Below are positions 1 to 8,043 of a stretch of 41,384 bases of DNA, in pieces. Both the position numbers and the translations under genes were made by a program. Origin of the DNA: Planctomycetaceae bacterium (GTDB lineage: Bacteria; Planctomycetota; Planctomycetia; Planctomycetales; Planctomycetaceae); the NCBI GenBank assembly GCA_027489895.1, contig JAIXZD010000209.1:1-41384 (forward strand). Direction: 5' to 3'. The notes below the pieces were generated by a model that had not been told where the DNA came from, did not search any database, and saw only the letters and a list, made by a program, of their open reading frames with translations. Each line of letters opens with the position of its first letter. Positions within the stretch are counted from its first letter, which is position 1.

Positions 1-17
1 GGGACGTGCGTCGCAAG

Positions 18-40
18 GGAAGCCTCACGGCCTCCGCTAC
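18..40 (-). repeat. Short dispersed repeat, family B, copy 1
   Basis: Read on the minus strand this matches the 23-bp sequences at 15948-15970 and 39454-39476 (GTAGCGGAGG...GAGGCTTCC here, with one or a few differences between copies). All three lie outside genes. This copy sits just beyond the stop codon of the ABC permease. The central part can fold on itself (GGAAGC/GCTTCC type pairing), as in REP-like elements. Function unknown. Confidence 0.55.
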
Positions 41-58
41 CGCGCGGTTCGACAAGCC

Positions 59-949
59 CTACAGCCGGCGGCGGTTCGCAAGTCGAACCGAAATGCCCAG
101 GCACAGGGCAGCAAAGGCGACCGTGATCGCCAGGCTGGCCCAGAACGGCGGAAAGTCGAGCGTCGGGGCGAGGCCCACCCCTTGGCCCAGCAACCGGCGG
201 GTCCCGGCAACAAGGTAGGTCATCGGGTTGGCGCGGATCACCCACGCCAGTGGCCCGGCTCCTTCCGCCGGAAAGAACGCGCCGGACAGCAGCCACATCG
301 GCATGAGGACAATACTCATGATCGCGTGAAATCCCTGAGTCGAGTTCATCGGCCAGGCGATCAGGAAGCCAAGCGACGTCAGTGCGATTCCCCCGAGGAA
401 CAGAAACGGGATGAGCGCGGGCAGCGCCGTCAACGGAATTGAGACGCCGCCCAAGGGGGCCAGACACAGGAACAGCGAAACCTGCAGCAGCGCGAGCGTG
501 GCCCCTCCCAGCACCTTGCCCAGCACAATTGCAAGCCTCGGAATCGGGGCAGCGAGCACGCCTTGCAGAAACCCCTCGCGGCGATCCTCAATGATCGAAA
601 TCGTCGAGAAAATCGCGGTAAACAGCAGGATCATCACCATGACGCCGGGAAAGAAATACTCGGCGTAAGAAAGCGTCGGAGCCCAGTCCGGCGGTCGAAA
701 GCTGCCACGCAGACCCGTGCCGAACAACATCCAGAAGACGACCGGCTGTCCCAGCGCTCCGATGATGCGGGTTCGCTGCCGGAAGAAGCGGGTCAGCTCC
801 CGCCGCGCGAGTGCATAAACCGCCAGCCAGAACACCGCGGCCAGTAGGGACGAACTGGCGGGGCGCCCAGGCGTCTGTCGCGTTTCCGATACCGGAGCAG
901 GCAACGCGGGGACGGCCGAGTCCGTTGATTCGGTGTACGAAGCGCTCAT
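59..949 (-). CDS. ABC-2 type transporter permease
   Basis: Membrane subunit of an ABC-2 exporter of 296 residues. After a cytoplasmic N-terminus (about 40 residues, Pro/Ser-rich) there are about six hydrophobic segments; the motif region SIIEDRREGFLQGVLAAP (around residues 117-135) is the characteristic cytoplasmic loop of the ABC2_membrane (DrrB/NodJ-like) family. It should form a dimer that pairs with the ATPase encoded just upstream. The ATG overlaps the stop codon of the ATPase gene as ATGA, so translation is probably coupled. The exported substrate cannot be told from sequence; family members export drugs, polysaccharides or lipids. Confidence 0.9.
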   Translation of the reverse strand: MSASYTESTDSAVPALPAPVSETRQTPGRPASSSLLAAVFWLAVYALARRELTRFFRQRTRIIGALGQPVVFWMLFGTGLRGSFRPPDWAPTLSYAEYFFPGVMVMILLFTAIFSTISIIEDRREGFLQGVLAAPIPRLAIVLGKVLGGATLALLQVSLFLCLAPLGGVSIPLTALPALIPFLFLGGIALTSLGFLIAWPMNSTQGFHAIMSIVLMPMWLLSGAFFPAEGAGPLAWVIRANPMTYLVAGTRRLLGQGVGLAPTLDFPPFWASLAITVAFAALCLGISVRLANRRRL

Positions 950-1917
950 GCGTCACCCCACAAGGTTCGCCCCGTGCGGGCCACAAACAGGTCTTCCAGG
1001 GTGGGTTGCGACAGGCTGATCGCGATGAGTTGTGAGCCGAGTCGATCGGCCAGGCGCGCCACAAGCGCCGGCCCGTCGGACACGGAAACACGCCACTGTG
1101 GCCCCACGCGCAGGGGCGCGATCCCGGTCAGTTCCTGAAGTACGTGCTCCGCGGCCTCGGCAGGTTGCGTTTCGACGGTGACCACCTGCCCACCCAGCTC
1201 GGCCTGCAACTGGCCTGGTGACCCCTGGGCGACAATTCGACCGCGATGCAGCAGCGCAAGTCGATCGCATTTGGCCGCCTCGTCCATCAGGTGCGTGGTG
1301 AGCAGCACGGTCATCCCCTCGGCCCGCAGCGTCTCCAGACTGTGCCAAAGGTCAAGCCGCGCACCGGGATCGAGGCCAGTACTCGGTTCGTCGAGCAGCA
1401 GCAGTTGGGGACGATGGAGCAGCCCTTTAGCCACCTCGACCCGTCGTTGCATCCCCCCCGAGAGCGACTCGCACAAATCGTCGGCCCGATCGCGCATCGA
1501 AACCGCCCCAAGCGCCGCATCGATGCGCGTTGCGAGCGCCGCACCCCACAATCCGTAGAGTTGGCCAGAACAAAGCAGGTTTTCACGAACAGTCAGGCGT
1601 CGGTCGAGACTGGCGTTTTGGAATGTCACCCCAATCCGGCTGCGGACGAGATCGGGACGAGTCGTCAGGTCCGCCCCGGCCACGGTCGCCCCACCTGACT
1701 GCAGCGGCAGCAACGTGGCCAGCAGGCGAAACAGCGTCGACTTGCCGCCGCCATTCGGTCCCAGCAGCCCGAAAATCGTTCCCTCAGGCACTTCCAGACT
1801 CAGATCGTCGAGCGCGGGGCCATCGGACGACGCAACCGCTCGGCCTCGCTGGCGACTTCTGCTGGGGGGGTAACGATAGGTGACTTGCGTCACTTCGATG
1901 GCCGAGGTGGTCGTCAC
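946..1917 (-). CDS. ABC transporter ATP-binding protein
   Basis: ATPase subunit that powers the ABC-2 permease encoded immediately downstream. Walker A is GPNGGGKST (about residues 53-61 from the chosen start; most relatives have GPNGAGKST), the Q-loop is in VTFQNASLD, the signature is LSGGM, Walker B is LLLLDEP and the switch histidine lies in LLTTHLMDEA. A C-terminal domain of about 90 residues follows, as in the DrrA/CcmA group. I chose the GTG at 1917 because homology of the domain begins a few residues later; an in-frame ATG at 2049 would add 44 unlike residues. Length about 323 residues, normal for DrrA-like proteins. Confidence 0.88.
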   Translation of the reverse strand: MTTTSAIEVTQVTYRYPPSRSRQRGRAVASSDGPALDDLSLEVPEGTIFGLLGPNGGGKSTLFRLLATLLPLQSGGATVAGADLTTRPDLVRSRIGVTFQNASLDRRLTVRENLLCSGQLYGLWGAALATRIDAALGAVSMRDRADDLCESLSGGMQRRVEVAKGLLHRPQLLLLDEPSTGLDPGARLDLWHSLETLRAEGMTVLLTTHLMDEAAKCDRLALLHRGRIVAQGSPGQLQAELGGQVVTVETQPAEAAEHVLQELTGIAPLRVGPQWRVSVSDGPALVARLADRLGSQLIAISLSQPTLEDLFVARTGRTLWGDA

Positions 1918-2080
1918 AGGTTCCGATCCTGGAGCAAGAACGGCTCCGTGCGGCAGCTCAAACAGACGAATCAACCCGGTCGATTGAACACAGTCGAAGG
2001 AGCTGGCGCAACACGTCAGACTGACGATCCGAACAGCGGACAGGGTCAATCACAGCTGACCGCGAACCGCCCCGAACCGC

Positions 2081-2458
2081 CTACCCCTTGAGCGCCGCCA
2101 GAGCCGCGGATTGCGTCGGGTAGTTCTTCCACAGCGTGTCGAGATGCGTGACCGCGAGAATTTCCAGGCAGTAACCCGACAGCCCGCACAGTGCAAACTT
2201 ACCGCCGTTATCGTTGACGCGGTTCCAGGTTCGGAACAGGACTTCGATGAAAGACGACCCGAAAAACCGCGTGTGCGAGAGATCGATCACCACCGCCTTC
2301 GGCACGGGGGACCCCTCAGTAACAGCCAGGATTCGGTCGCGAATCTGGTCCAGATGCACTTCGTCCACCGATTGGAAATCGGCTCCCAGTGCGATGACGG
2401 TCACGCCGCTCTCGACCGTAACGGAAAGACCGGAAACCGTACTGGGCGTTGTCGACAT
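2081..2458 (-). CDS. Stand-alone STAS domain protein (anti-sigma factor antagonist-like)
   Basis: A 125-residue protein consisting almost only of a STAS domain (SpoIIAA/RsbV fold). The strand SVTVESGVTVIALG opens the domain, followed by KAVVIDLSHTRFFGSSFIEVLF, where the GSS segment sits where antagonist proteins carry the serine phosphorylated by an anti-sigma kinase, and by the strand GKFALCGLSGYCLEIL. Family members regulate partner switches (anti-sigma kinase/phosphatase) or take part in lipid transport. No kinase or phosphatase gene is nearby. It lies upstream of the ABC exporter on the same strand with a gap of about 160 nt, so joint transcription is possible but unproved. Confidence 0.82.
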   Translation of the reverse strand: MSTTPSTVSGLSVTVESGVTVIALGADFQSVDEVHLDQIRDRILAVTEGSPVPKAVVIDLSHTRFFGSSFIEVLFRTWNRVNDNGGKFALCGLSGYCLEILAVTHLDTLWKNYPTQSAALAALKG

Positions 2459-2795
2459 AGTGTTCTTGCAAGCCGCGGAAAAACCAGGTCATCGGCTGGG
2501 GCGAAAATTTCGAAACGGGCCGAATGGCATTGGAACTCGCCAACACCTCATCGCAGTCACGATGTTCGTCACATGGAGTCGTAGATTATCTTCTACCGTA
2601 CGATGGCGTCAAACCTCGCAGGTGCGTTCCATGGGGAATGAGTGCGGCACCTACCTCCAGACCACGACTCGACTCACGGGAGCCGGAAGCGTTAGCGCCC
2701 GGAGGCCCAGCGACTCCCGCTCGCGGCGAACTCATGATTCAACCCAAGACAACAACCGTTTGCGGGTGATGCTCACCCTTTCGAGGAGAGTATGC
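2459..2795. other. Gene-free divergent intergenic region
   Basis: This separates the STAS gene (minus) from the YkgJ-like gene (plus) and so must hold both promoters. It contains a weak inverted repeat GTAGA-N6-TCTAC at 2581-2596 and the family C repeat at 2678-2707. I could not pick out a convincing -35/-10 pair. No ORF here resembles a gene. Confidence 0.6.
2678..2707 (+). repeat. Dispersed intergenic repeat, family C, copy 1
   Basis: The block beginning GGGAGCCGGAAGCGTTAGCG recurs with few changes at 40421-40451, also between two divergent genes. The similarity continues loosely for another 25-30 bases in both places (CGAC.CCC.CTCGC). It looks like a REP-type intergenic element rather than part of a gene. 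Confidence 0.6.
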
Positions 2796-3257
2796 GTGCC
2801 GTCCCTCGATCACCTGCTGGCAACGGAAGCTGCGGCCGGGCGGGAATGCGCTGGATGCAACGTCTGCTGTGAGTTGCCAGTGGTCATCGAGCTGGCCAAA
2901 CCCGCGCGAACTCGCTGTTCTCACCTGGGCGGGTGTCTCTGCCAGATTTACACCGAGCGCCCCAAGAGTTGTCGGGCGTTCAATTGCCTCTGGTTGCGGG
3001 GCGTGCTCGATCTGGCTCTCGAAAACCGCCCCGACCATTCGGGAGTTCTGCTGGATGCCTACGTCCGACAGCCCGGAAACGAGACGCGAATCGTCGCCAC
3101 CGAAGCCTGGTCGGGCGCTGCCGACCTGCCGCAGACGCGCCAGACGCTCGAGTCGCTGGCCGCAATCGCCACAGTCATCGTCTACTACCGCGACGGGCGC
3201 CAATCGACGATCACATCCCAGGAACGGGGTGATGCCGTGGCACCACGAGTTGAATAG
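2796..3257 (+). CDS. YkgJ-family cysteine cluster protein
   Basis: A 153-residue protein of the YkgJ/CxxCxxCC family (putative zinc- or iron-chelating domain). The cysteines are at about 18, 21, 24, 25 (CAGCNVCC), 41, 47, 49, 59 and 64, with the family signature C...GCLCQIYTERPKSCRAFNC. Proteins of this family are thought to bind a metal or Fe-S cluster, but the reaction is unknown. The GTG at 2796 is preferred because GAGGAG lies 7 nt upstream (2783-2788); an upstream in-frame ATG at 2769 has no such site. The gene converges with the MDR oxidoreductase gene, with a gap of only 20 nt. Confidence 0.82.
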   Translation: MPSLDHLLATEAAAGRECAGCNVCCELPVVIELAKPARTRCSHLGGCLCQIYTERPKSCRAFNCLWLRGVLDLALENRPDHSGVLLDAYVRQPGNETRIVATEAWSGAADLPQTRQTLESLAAIATVIVYYRDGRQSTITSQERGDAVAPRVE

Positions 3258-3277
3258 TGAATGACCCCGTCGGCCCG

Positions 3278-4282
3278 CTACGCAGGCGGGTTACCAAAAT
3301 CGAGCAGCACCTTCCCGGGGCGGTTGGTCTGCTCGGCCGCGATGACCGCCTCTCGGATCTGAGCGATCGAAAACTGAGGGCCGGGCACCGTCGCGAGTGT
3401 GCCATCGCCAACGAGCCGCGCGACACTGCGAACGATGCGAAGCTTGTTCAAAAGAGACTGGCCCCGCATCCACTGGCTGAGCCAGAAACCGCGAATCACA
3501 GCCCCAGGCGTCATCAGAGCGCGTGGCGAGATCGCCAACGGAGCATCCGAAAGGGTGCCAAACAGAACCAGTTCGCCCCGCTCCCCCAGACTCGACGCCA
3601 GTTCACTCGCAATCTCTCCGCCGACCGGGTCAATCGCCTTGAGAACGCCCTGGGGCAACAGTGACCGCAACTGGGCCGAAAGCCCAGGCCCTTCGGACAC
3701 CACGACGCGATCGGCTCCGAGGACGCGGAGTGTCTCGGCCTGGTCCTGCCGTCGGACGATGTTGACGGTGTGAAAACCAAACCGCTGTCCGAGGCGAATC
3801 ACCATTCGTCCCACAGACGAGGCGGCCGCCGATTGCACCAGCGTTTCTCCCGGCCGCACGTTGAGGACGACACGCGTCAAAAGCCAGGCCGTCGCGGGAT
3901 TGACGAAGAACATCGCGGCCTGCTCATCGGACAGTCGGCCGCTCACGGGGACGACCTGCCGGGCCGAGACGATCGTATGGGTGGCCCACGTCCCCGTGAG
4001 GCTGCCCAGAACGGCCACGCGGCGGCCGCTGAGCAACCGGGGCAATAGTCCCGGTCCAATCGCATCGACAACACCGACGCCCTCGAACCCCGGTGTCGCG
4101 GGCAGGTGGGGCGGGATCGCGTAGTTCCCACGCACAAACATCAGGTCAGACGGGTTGACCGGGGCCTTGAGCATTCGCACCCGCACTTCGCCCGGCCCCG
4201 GAGCAGGCAGATCAACCTCTTCTGTGCGCAGGACCTCGGCCGGTGGACCAGACTCTGAAAATCGTACTGCCTGAATCCGCAC
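3278..4282 (-). CDS. Zinc-independent MDR oxidoreductase (enoyl reductase/quinone oxidoreductase-like)
   Basis: Medium-chain dehydrogenase/reductase of about 334 residues. The N-terminal GroES-like domain carries APVNPSDLMFVRGNY and PGFEGVGVV, and the Rossmann domain the segment SAAASSVGRMVIRLGQRFG for NADP(H) binding. The cysteine and histidine ligands of zinc alcohol dehydrogenases are not seen, which points to the quinone oxidoreductase or mitochondrial-type 2-enoyl thioester reductase (MECR/ETR1-like) branch. The reading frame opens with a TTG at 4336, but the GTG at 4282 gives an N-terminus (RIQAVRFSESGPP) typical of the family and is preferred. The substrate is not known; a role in fatty-acid or quinone reduction is inference. 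Confidence 0.82.
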   Translation of the reverse strand: MRIQAVRFSESGPPAEVLRTEEVDLPAPGPGEVRVRMLKAPVNPSDLMFVRGNYAIPPHLPATPGFEGVGVVDAIGPGLLPRLLSGRRVAVLGSLTGTWATHTIVSARQVVPVSGRLSDEQAAMFFVNPATAWLLTRVVLNVRPGETLVQSAAASSVGRMVIRLGQRFGFHTVNIVRRQDQAETLRVLGADRVVVSEGPGLSAQLRSLLPQGVLKAIDPVGGEIASELASSLGERGELVLFGTLSDAPLAISPRALMTPGAVIRGFWLSQWMRGQSLLNKLRIVRSVARLVGDGTLATVPGPQFSIAQIREAVIAAEQTNRPGKVLLDFGNPPA

Positions 4283-4448
4283 GTCAACGCTCTGGAATCT
4301 GGAGTCGGTGTCGATGGTCGTGGCGAAGTGGTCCAATCACGACCGGGATTTCACAGCCCGCGGCGATTCCACCGACCGCTGACGCAGTCGGCCCGCCTGA
4401 TTCAGTCTTCAAAACGACCGGGAAAAGTTCGACGCGGGGACTGCAGAC

Positions 4449-5375
4449 TTAGAACGCGGCACCTGGAGCAGCGCCACCGGTCCCCGGCGCACCAGGCGCT
4501 GCAACGGGACTGCTGGTCGTCGACGTTGCCAGCACGCGAACGGTCTCGAGGCTGAGGTCTCGCCGTGGACTGATCTGCTCCGTGGGCAACACGTCGCGTG
4601 GGACGGCATAAATGATCAGGACCTGCACCGAGCCTTCCTCTCGCAGATAGAGCGAGAAGTCGGTCGGGATATCGCGCACCGTCGCCGAGAGCGAACCGAC
4701 GGCGTAATTCTGCTGAGGGAACGGATTATCGCTGCCAGCGGGGAACAGCGACGTGACATTCCGCGGATGCGATTCTTTCACCCATTCATTGGTATGCCGC
4801 CCGGGTTGGACTTCAGATTGGAGTGCCTCGGCCAGCAGACGGGCGACATCTTCGGCAAACTGCGCGGGGGTCGACTTGGTCGCCGAAGCCGCGTCGCCGG
4901 CCGCCGCGACCGGTTTCGGCGCCAGCCCATGATTGCTGAGCACATAGACGTACGCCGAGTGATTGGCGACCGTGCTGCTCCCCTCGACCGCCGTTCCCAC
5001 TTCGGCCCGGAAGGCCGCCCGCATGCCAGGCAATTCGATATTCGCAAAGTCGGGCTGGCGCGGGTCGAACACCGGTTCTGGTTCGGGAGCCGGTTCGCCA
5101 GGCGCTGCGGGCTTTGGTTTGGGACGGGGGGGCGGAGCCGGGATGGGACGGAACTGCTTCGGCACACGCAGCTTCACCACGCCATCGGCAAACTCGCCAC
5201 CCAGGTTGGCATCCAGCAATTCGATGCGACTGAACAGCGCCTTTGTCTCGTCCAGACGCTTCTCATACTGCTGCTGCCCGCACCCAGACAGGCCCATCCA
5301 GACGACGGCAGCCCACCCCAGGGCGACGATCGACCATCTGCGCCCACCACGGGAGACGGAGCGAGAGCAATTCAT
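4449..5375 (-). CDS. Predicted lipoprotein of unknown function
   Basis: A 308-residue exported protein. From the chosen ATG at 5375 the signal sequence has Arg-rich n-region, a hydrophobic core (IVALGWAAVVWMG) and the lipobox LSGC with Cys32 as the lipidated residue. AAGGA lies 6 nt before this ATG, which decides it over the ATG at 5417. A Pro-rich linker (PAPPPRPKPKPAAPGEPAPEP, about residues 80-105) follows a short coiled region, and the rest is mixed alpha/beta with no family I recognise. The C-terminus is Ala/Gly/Pro-rich. It is followed after 166 nt by the MDR gene on the same strand. Confidence 0.72.
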   Translation of the reverse strand: MNCSRSVSRGGRRWSIVALGWAAVVWMGLSGCGQQQYEKRLDETKALFSRIELLDANLGGEFADGVVKLRVPKQFRPIPAPPPRPKPKPAAPGEPAPEPEPVFDPRQPDFANIELPGMRAAFRAEVGTAVEGSSTVANHSAYVYVLSNHGLAPKPVAAAGDAASATKSTPAQFAEDVARLLAEALQSEVQPGRHTNEWVKESHPRNVTSLFPAGSDNPFPQQNYAVGSLSATVRDIPTDFSLYLREEGSVQVLIIYAVPRDVLPTEQISPRRDLSLETVRVLATSTTSSPVAAPGAPGTGGAAPGAAF

Positions 5376-5561
5376 AAGGAGTCCTTGAGACGCTGGGAGT
5401 TTCGGGACGGGCGACACCGCGGAAGTGACGTTACGGCTCTAAACGGCGAGCAACAACGCAAACCCATCCGGCCGGATGGCACGTTGCCACGCCCTTGCTA
5501 GAGTCTAGTCGGAGAGACGGAATCGATACCACCGCGAATCGCGGAAACCCTGTTTCAACCA

Positions 5562-5633
5562 TGGGATAGGCTTCCAGCCTGCCATCCCCTTTCCAAACAG
5601 CCAACAACCTCGACAGGCTGAATGCCGATCCCA
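5562..5633 (-). repeat. 72-bp palindromic intergenic element, copy 1
   Basis: The element begins TGGGATAGGCTTCCAGCCTG and ends in an imperfect inverted copy of that arm (CAGGCTGAATGCCGATCCCA, 17 of 20 positions complementary). On the minus strand it aligns over its whole 72 bp with 37906-37977 and 39351-39422, sharing the terminal arms and an inner GTCGAG...GGCT block. It resembles a REP/BIME or small non-autonomous hairpin element. No target-site duplication was recognised. Confidence 0.75.
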
Positions 5634-5701
5634 CAAAAGATCACAGCCGCCTCGCAATCGAAGCATTGAACCACGTCTCCTGTTGAATGTCGCCAGTCCC
5701 A

Positions 5702-5720
5702 ACCGCGTTCGAAACGCGGT
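5702..5720. promoter_or_regulatory. Perfect inverted repeat before the beta-helix gene
   Basis: ACCGCGTT-CGA-AACGCGGT is a perfect 8-bp inverted repeat ending 46 nt before the ATG at 5767. It could be an operator or a hairpin in the 5' leader. There is no T-run after it, so a terminator is unlikely. Confidence 0.45.
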
Positions 5721-5766
5721 GCGTGTGGATCGTCGAGAGATCGAATTCCTCGTCGGAGTGAGCTGC

Positions 5767-7518
5767 ATGGTTTCCAAACTCGTTTGGCCTCTCATCATCT
5801 GTCTGGCTGCTCCGCCGCTCGAACCAGCGTCACCAGACGCTTCGCCGCGCGGTGGGACGACAATCCTCGACGCGGCCGCGTTTGGACTGCCGGTCGATGG
5901 CCAAGCCGATGCGACCGAGGCCCTGGTCCGCTGTTTTGAAGAGGCCGAGCGACGCGGTGGCGCGTCGGTCCGCATCCCGCCCGGAACCTATCGACTGTCC
6001 GGCCAGCGACCCATTCCGCTCTGTTCCCACCTTTCGGTCGATGCTCGCGGCGCACGATTCATCCTGCCGAACACGTTGCCCGATGCCGCCCGGCTCGTGC
6101 TGTTTCACGGACGCGGGGTGACCGATCTGGACTGGACCGGCGGACATTTCGAGGGCCGCTGCTTCGATCCAGCCGAGTTTGATCCCGAGCAACCAGACAT
6201 CATCTGGCCGCCGAATGCCAACACGCGGGCACTGTTCATCGAGAGCTCGTTCGAGCAGCCAGCCGCGCGGATCCGAATTCGCGACATGACCAGCAATCGC
6301 CTCGCCGGCGCAGCGATTACCGTCGAGGGTGTCCGCGATCCGCAGAACGAACGGCTCGTCAAGCAACCGGCCGAGCAGATCTCGGTGGATCACTGCGGGC
6401 TGCTGCAGACCGGGAAGTTCATGTGGGATTACGGCTATCTTTGGCAAATGGTCGTCTGGCCCGAGGAGTATTCTCCGCGCGAACGGGCGCTCGCCTCCCG
6501 CTACTTCCGCCACGACCTCGTCCGCGGCCCACTTCAGATCGCCGCAGGCGACGACCGCGTGCGCTTCGCAAACAACCCGCCCCTGCCCATCACGGCGGCC
6601 CGTCCAGCCCACGAAGCCGACCGAGGCCACGACGCCGTCTGCTTCTTCGGGGACGAGTTGCCACCGGAACTCGTCCGGGGAAAACAGTACTTCGTGGTCG
6701 AATCGACACCCGAGTTTGTCCGGGTGGCCGAGACCGTGGGTGGCCCGCCAATTCGGTTCTCAAAGGTGGCCGGCCCCCAGACCAGGCTGATCGCCGATCT
6801 GTTTTCGGCGCATCTGGCACTCTATGCGCCGGTGCGCTCGGGGCCTGGCAAAGGGGCTGTCGACATCACCTCGGCCCGGCACGTGCGAGTGACCAACTGC
6901 ACCCTGAGTGCGCTCGGCGACACGATGCACATTCAGCGCTGCGACGACGTCGTGTTCGCCAGCAATCAGATCACCGGGTCGCGGATGGGGGCGTTCTTCA
7001 TCGCCGAGTATTGCTCCAACGTGTCGGTCACGGGCAATACAGTCGATGGAACCAATGGCTCCCGGGTCATGAGTGTCGAGAAATCCACCCGCGACATCAC
7101 CATCACCGGGAACACGTTTCGGAATGGCGGGCGTGGCAGTTGGATCAATCAGCCGGAGAACTTCGTGATGACCGGCAATCTGTTTGTGAACAACACCACG
7201 AAGTGCGAACCCTCGTTCGCCAGAGGCCGAAAGACGTTTGTCACCGGCGACTTCGAGCAGTACGCCGAGCTCTACTTCACCACCCATGAACCGGGGGGAC
7301 GCTACCGGGGTGTGATCGTCAGCGACAACCTGTTCGTCACAGGCCCAGATGCGGCCGCCGCCATTTCCTTCGCTCCAGGGGGCGACGGACTGCTCGTCTC
7401 GGACAACATGTTTCGCGGCCAGACCGCGAAGCTCATCATCCCAACCGATATGCAGAACGTGACCGTCCGTGACAATGTCGACCTGACCGCGACCGCGAAG
7501 AGCCGGTTGAAGAACTGA
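5767..7518 (+). CDS. Secreted right-handed beta-helix (pectate-lyase-superfamily) protein
   Basis: A 583-residue protein with a short N-terminal hydrophobic signal (MVSKLVWPLIICLAAPP). The segment DAAAFGLPVDGQADATEALVRCFEEAERRGGASVRIPPGTYRLSG (about residues 32-78) is the classic opening of the pectate lyase superfamily (Pfam PF12708-type) fold. From about residue 370 there are parallel beta-helix coils with repeating NxT/VTGNTF steps (VTNCTLSALGD, VVFASNQITG, VSVTGNTVDG, ITITGNTFRN, FVMTGNLFVN). It probably binds or cuts a polysaccharide outside the cytoplasm; the substrate cannot be read. GGAG 9 nt before the ATG at 5767 supports this start over 5683. Confidence 0.82.
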   Translation: MVSKLVWPLIICLAAPPLEPASPDASPRGGTTILDAAAFGLPVDGQADATEALVRCFEEAERRGGASVRIPPGTYRLSGQRPIPLCSHLSVDARGARFILPNTLPDAARLVLFHGRGVTDLDWTGGHFEGRCFDPAEFDPEQPDIIWPPNANTRALFIESSFEQPAARIRIRDMTSNRLAGAAITVEGVRDPQNERLVKQPAEQISVDHCGLLQTGKFMWDYGYLWQMVVWPEEYSPRERALASRYFRHDLVRGPLQIAAGDDRVRFANNPPLPITAARPAHEADRGHDAVCFFGDELPPELVRGKQYFVVESTPEFVRVAETVGGPPIRFSKVAGPQTRLIADLFSAHLALYAPVRSGPGKGAVDITSARHVRVTNCTLSALGDTMHIQRCDDVVFASNQITGSRMGAFFIAEYCSNVSVTGNTVDGTNGSRVMSVEKSTRDITITGNTFRNGGRGSWINQPENFVMTGNLFVNNTTKCEPSFARGRKTFVTGDFEQYAELYFTTHEPGGRYRGVIVSDNLFVTGPDAAAAISFAPGGDGLLVSDNMFRGQTAKLIIPTDMQNVTVRDNVDLTATAKSRLKN

Positions 7519-8043
7519 TCAAGGGCGAATTCGTCGTGTGCCACTGGCTTTGCCAGTGCGAGTTGCTGCGGGAAAACCGCGACTTGTGTATCCGCCCTCT
7601 GACGGGTCGTGAGCAGGGACGACTTCTTCAACAAGCTGTCAGTGCTGTGAGCGCCCTCCCGCTACCCCGAGACACGCCCTGTCAGCTCAGGCGAGCCGAC
7701 TCTGTCAGGGGGCGGTGCCAGTCGCTCCTCAACCACCGACGCACACGTCCCCAAGTGACCGCCGAACAATCCCTACAACCCGATCACTCCCCACGATCGA
7801 ACTCTTCGCACTGCGCCGCGTAACCCGACGGTCCACCCCGGCAGACGCCTCCAGACCGAAAACCGCTCGGCCAGTCAATTGGTCACCGAAGTCTAACGGG
7901 GCGCGGGTCGATCAACTTGAGGTCAGGAGAACTGCGCTCCGAGTACCGGTGCGCTGCGCAGTCGTTTCAGGTCACTCGCCCTCGGGGTGAGTCACACCAC
8001 GGCCGTCTCTCCCGCAGCCCATACCCTCGAGGATGCCTGAACG
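7519..8043. other. Gene-free region upstream of the Tad module
   Basis: No coding sequence was recognised. Just after the beta-helix gene there is a hairpin CACTGGC-TTT-GCCAGTG (7542-7558), and near 7677-7715 an imperfect inverted repeat built on CCCTGTCAG/CTGTCAGGG. The Tad operon promoter should lie in the second half, but no clear promoter motif was seen. A Flp pilin gene, which would be expected near Tad genes, is not present here. Confidence 0.55.
7542..7558 (+). terminator. Hairpin after the beta-helix gene
   Basis: CACTGGC-TTT-GCCAGTG forms a perfect 7-bp stem with a 3-nt loop, starting 23 nt past the stop codon of the beta-helix gene. No T-run follows, so it is at best a Rho-assisted or processing hairpin; it may also be a small palindromic repeat. 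Confidence 0.4.

Larger units (their letters stand above)
5376..5766. other. Gene-free divergent intergenic region
   Basis: This lies between the lipoprotein gene (minus) and the beta-helix gene (plus). It holds a copy of the 72-bp palindromic element (5562-5633) and a perfect inverted repeat at 5702-5720. A reading frame opens at 5683 in frame with the beta-helix gene, but its first 28 codons look non-coding. Confidence 0.6.

Noticed and set aside
5683-5766. Upstream start of the beta-helix gene at 5683
   Set aside because: The first 28 residues (NVASPNRVRNAVRVDRREIE...) are not a signal sequence and run through the palindrome; ATG 5767 has a better ribosome site and begins a signal peptide.
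7544-7560. GG-N10-GC sigma-54-like match at TGGCTTTGCCAGTGC
   Set aside because: It is inside a perfect hairpin directly after a stop codon and far from the next start; the match is a by-product of the palindrome.
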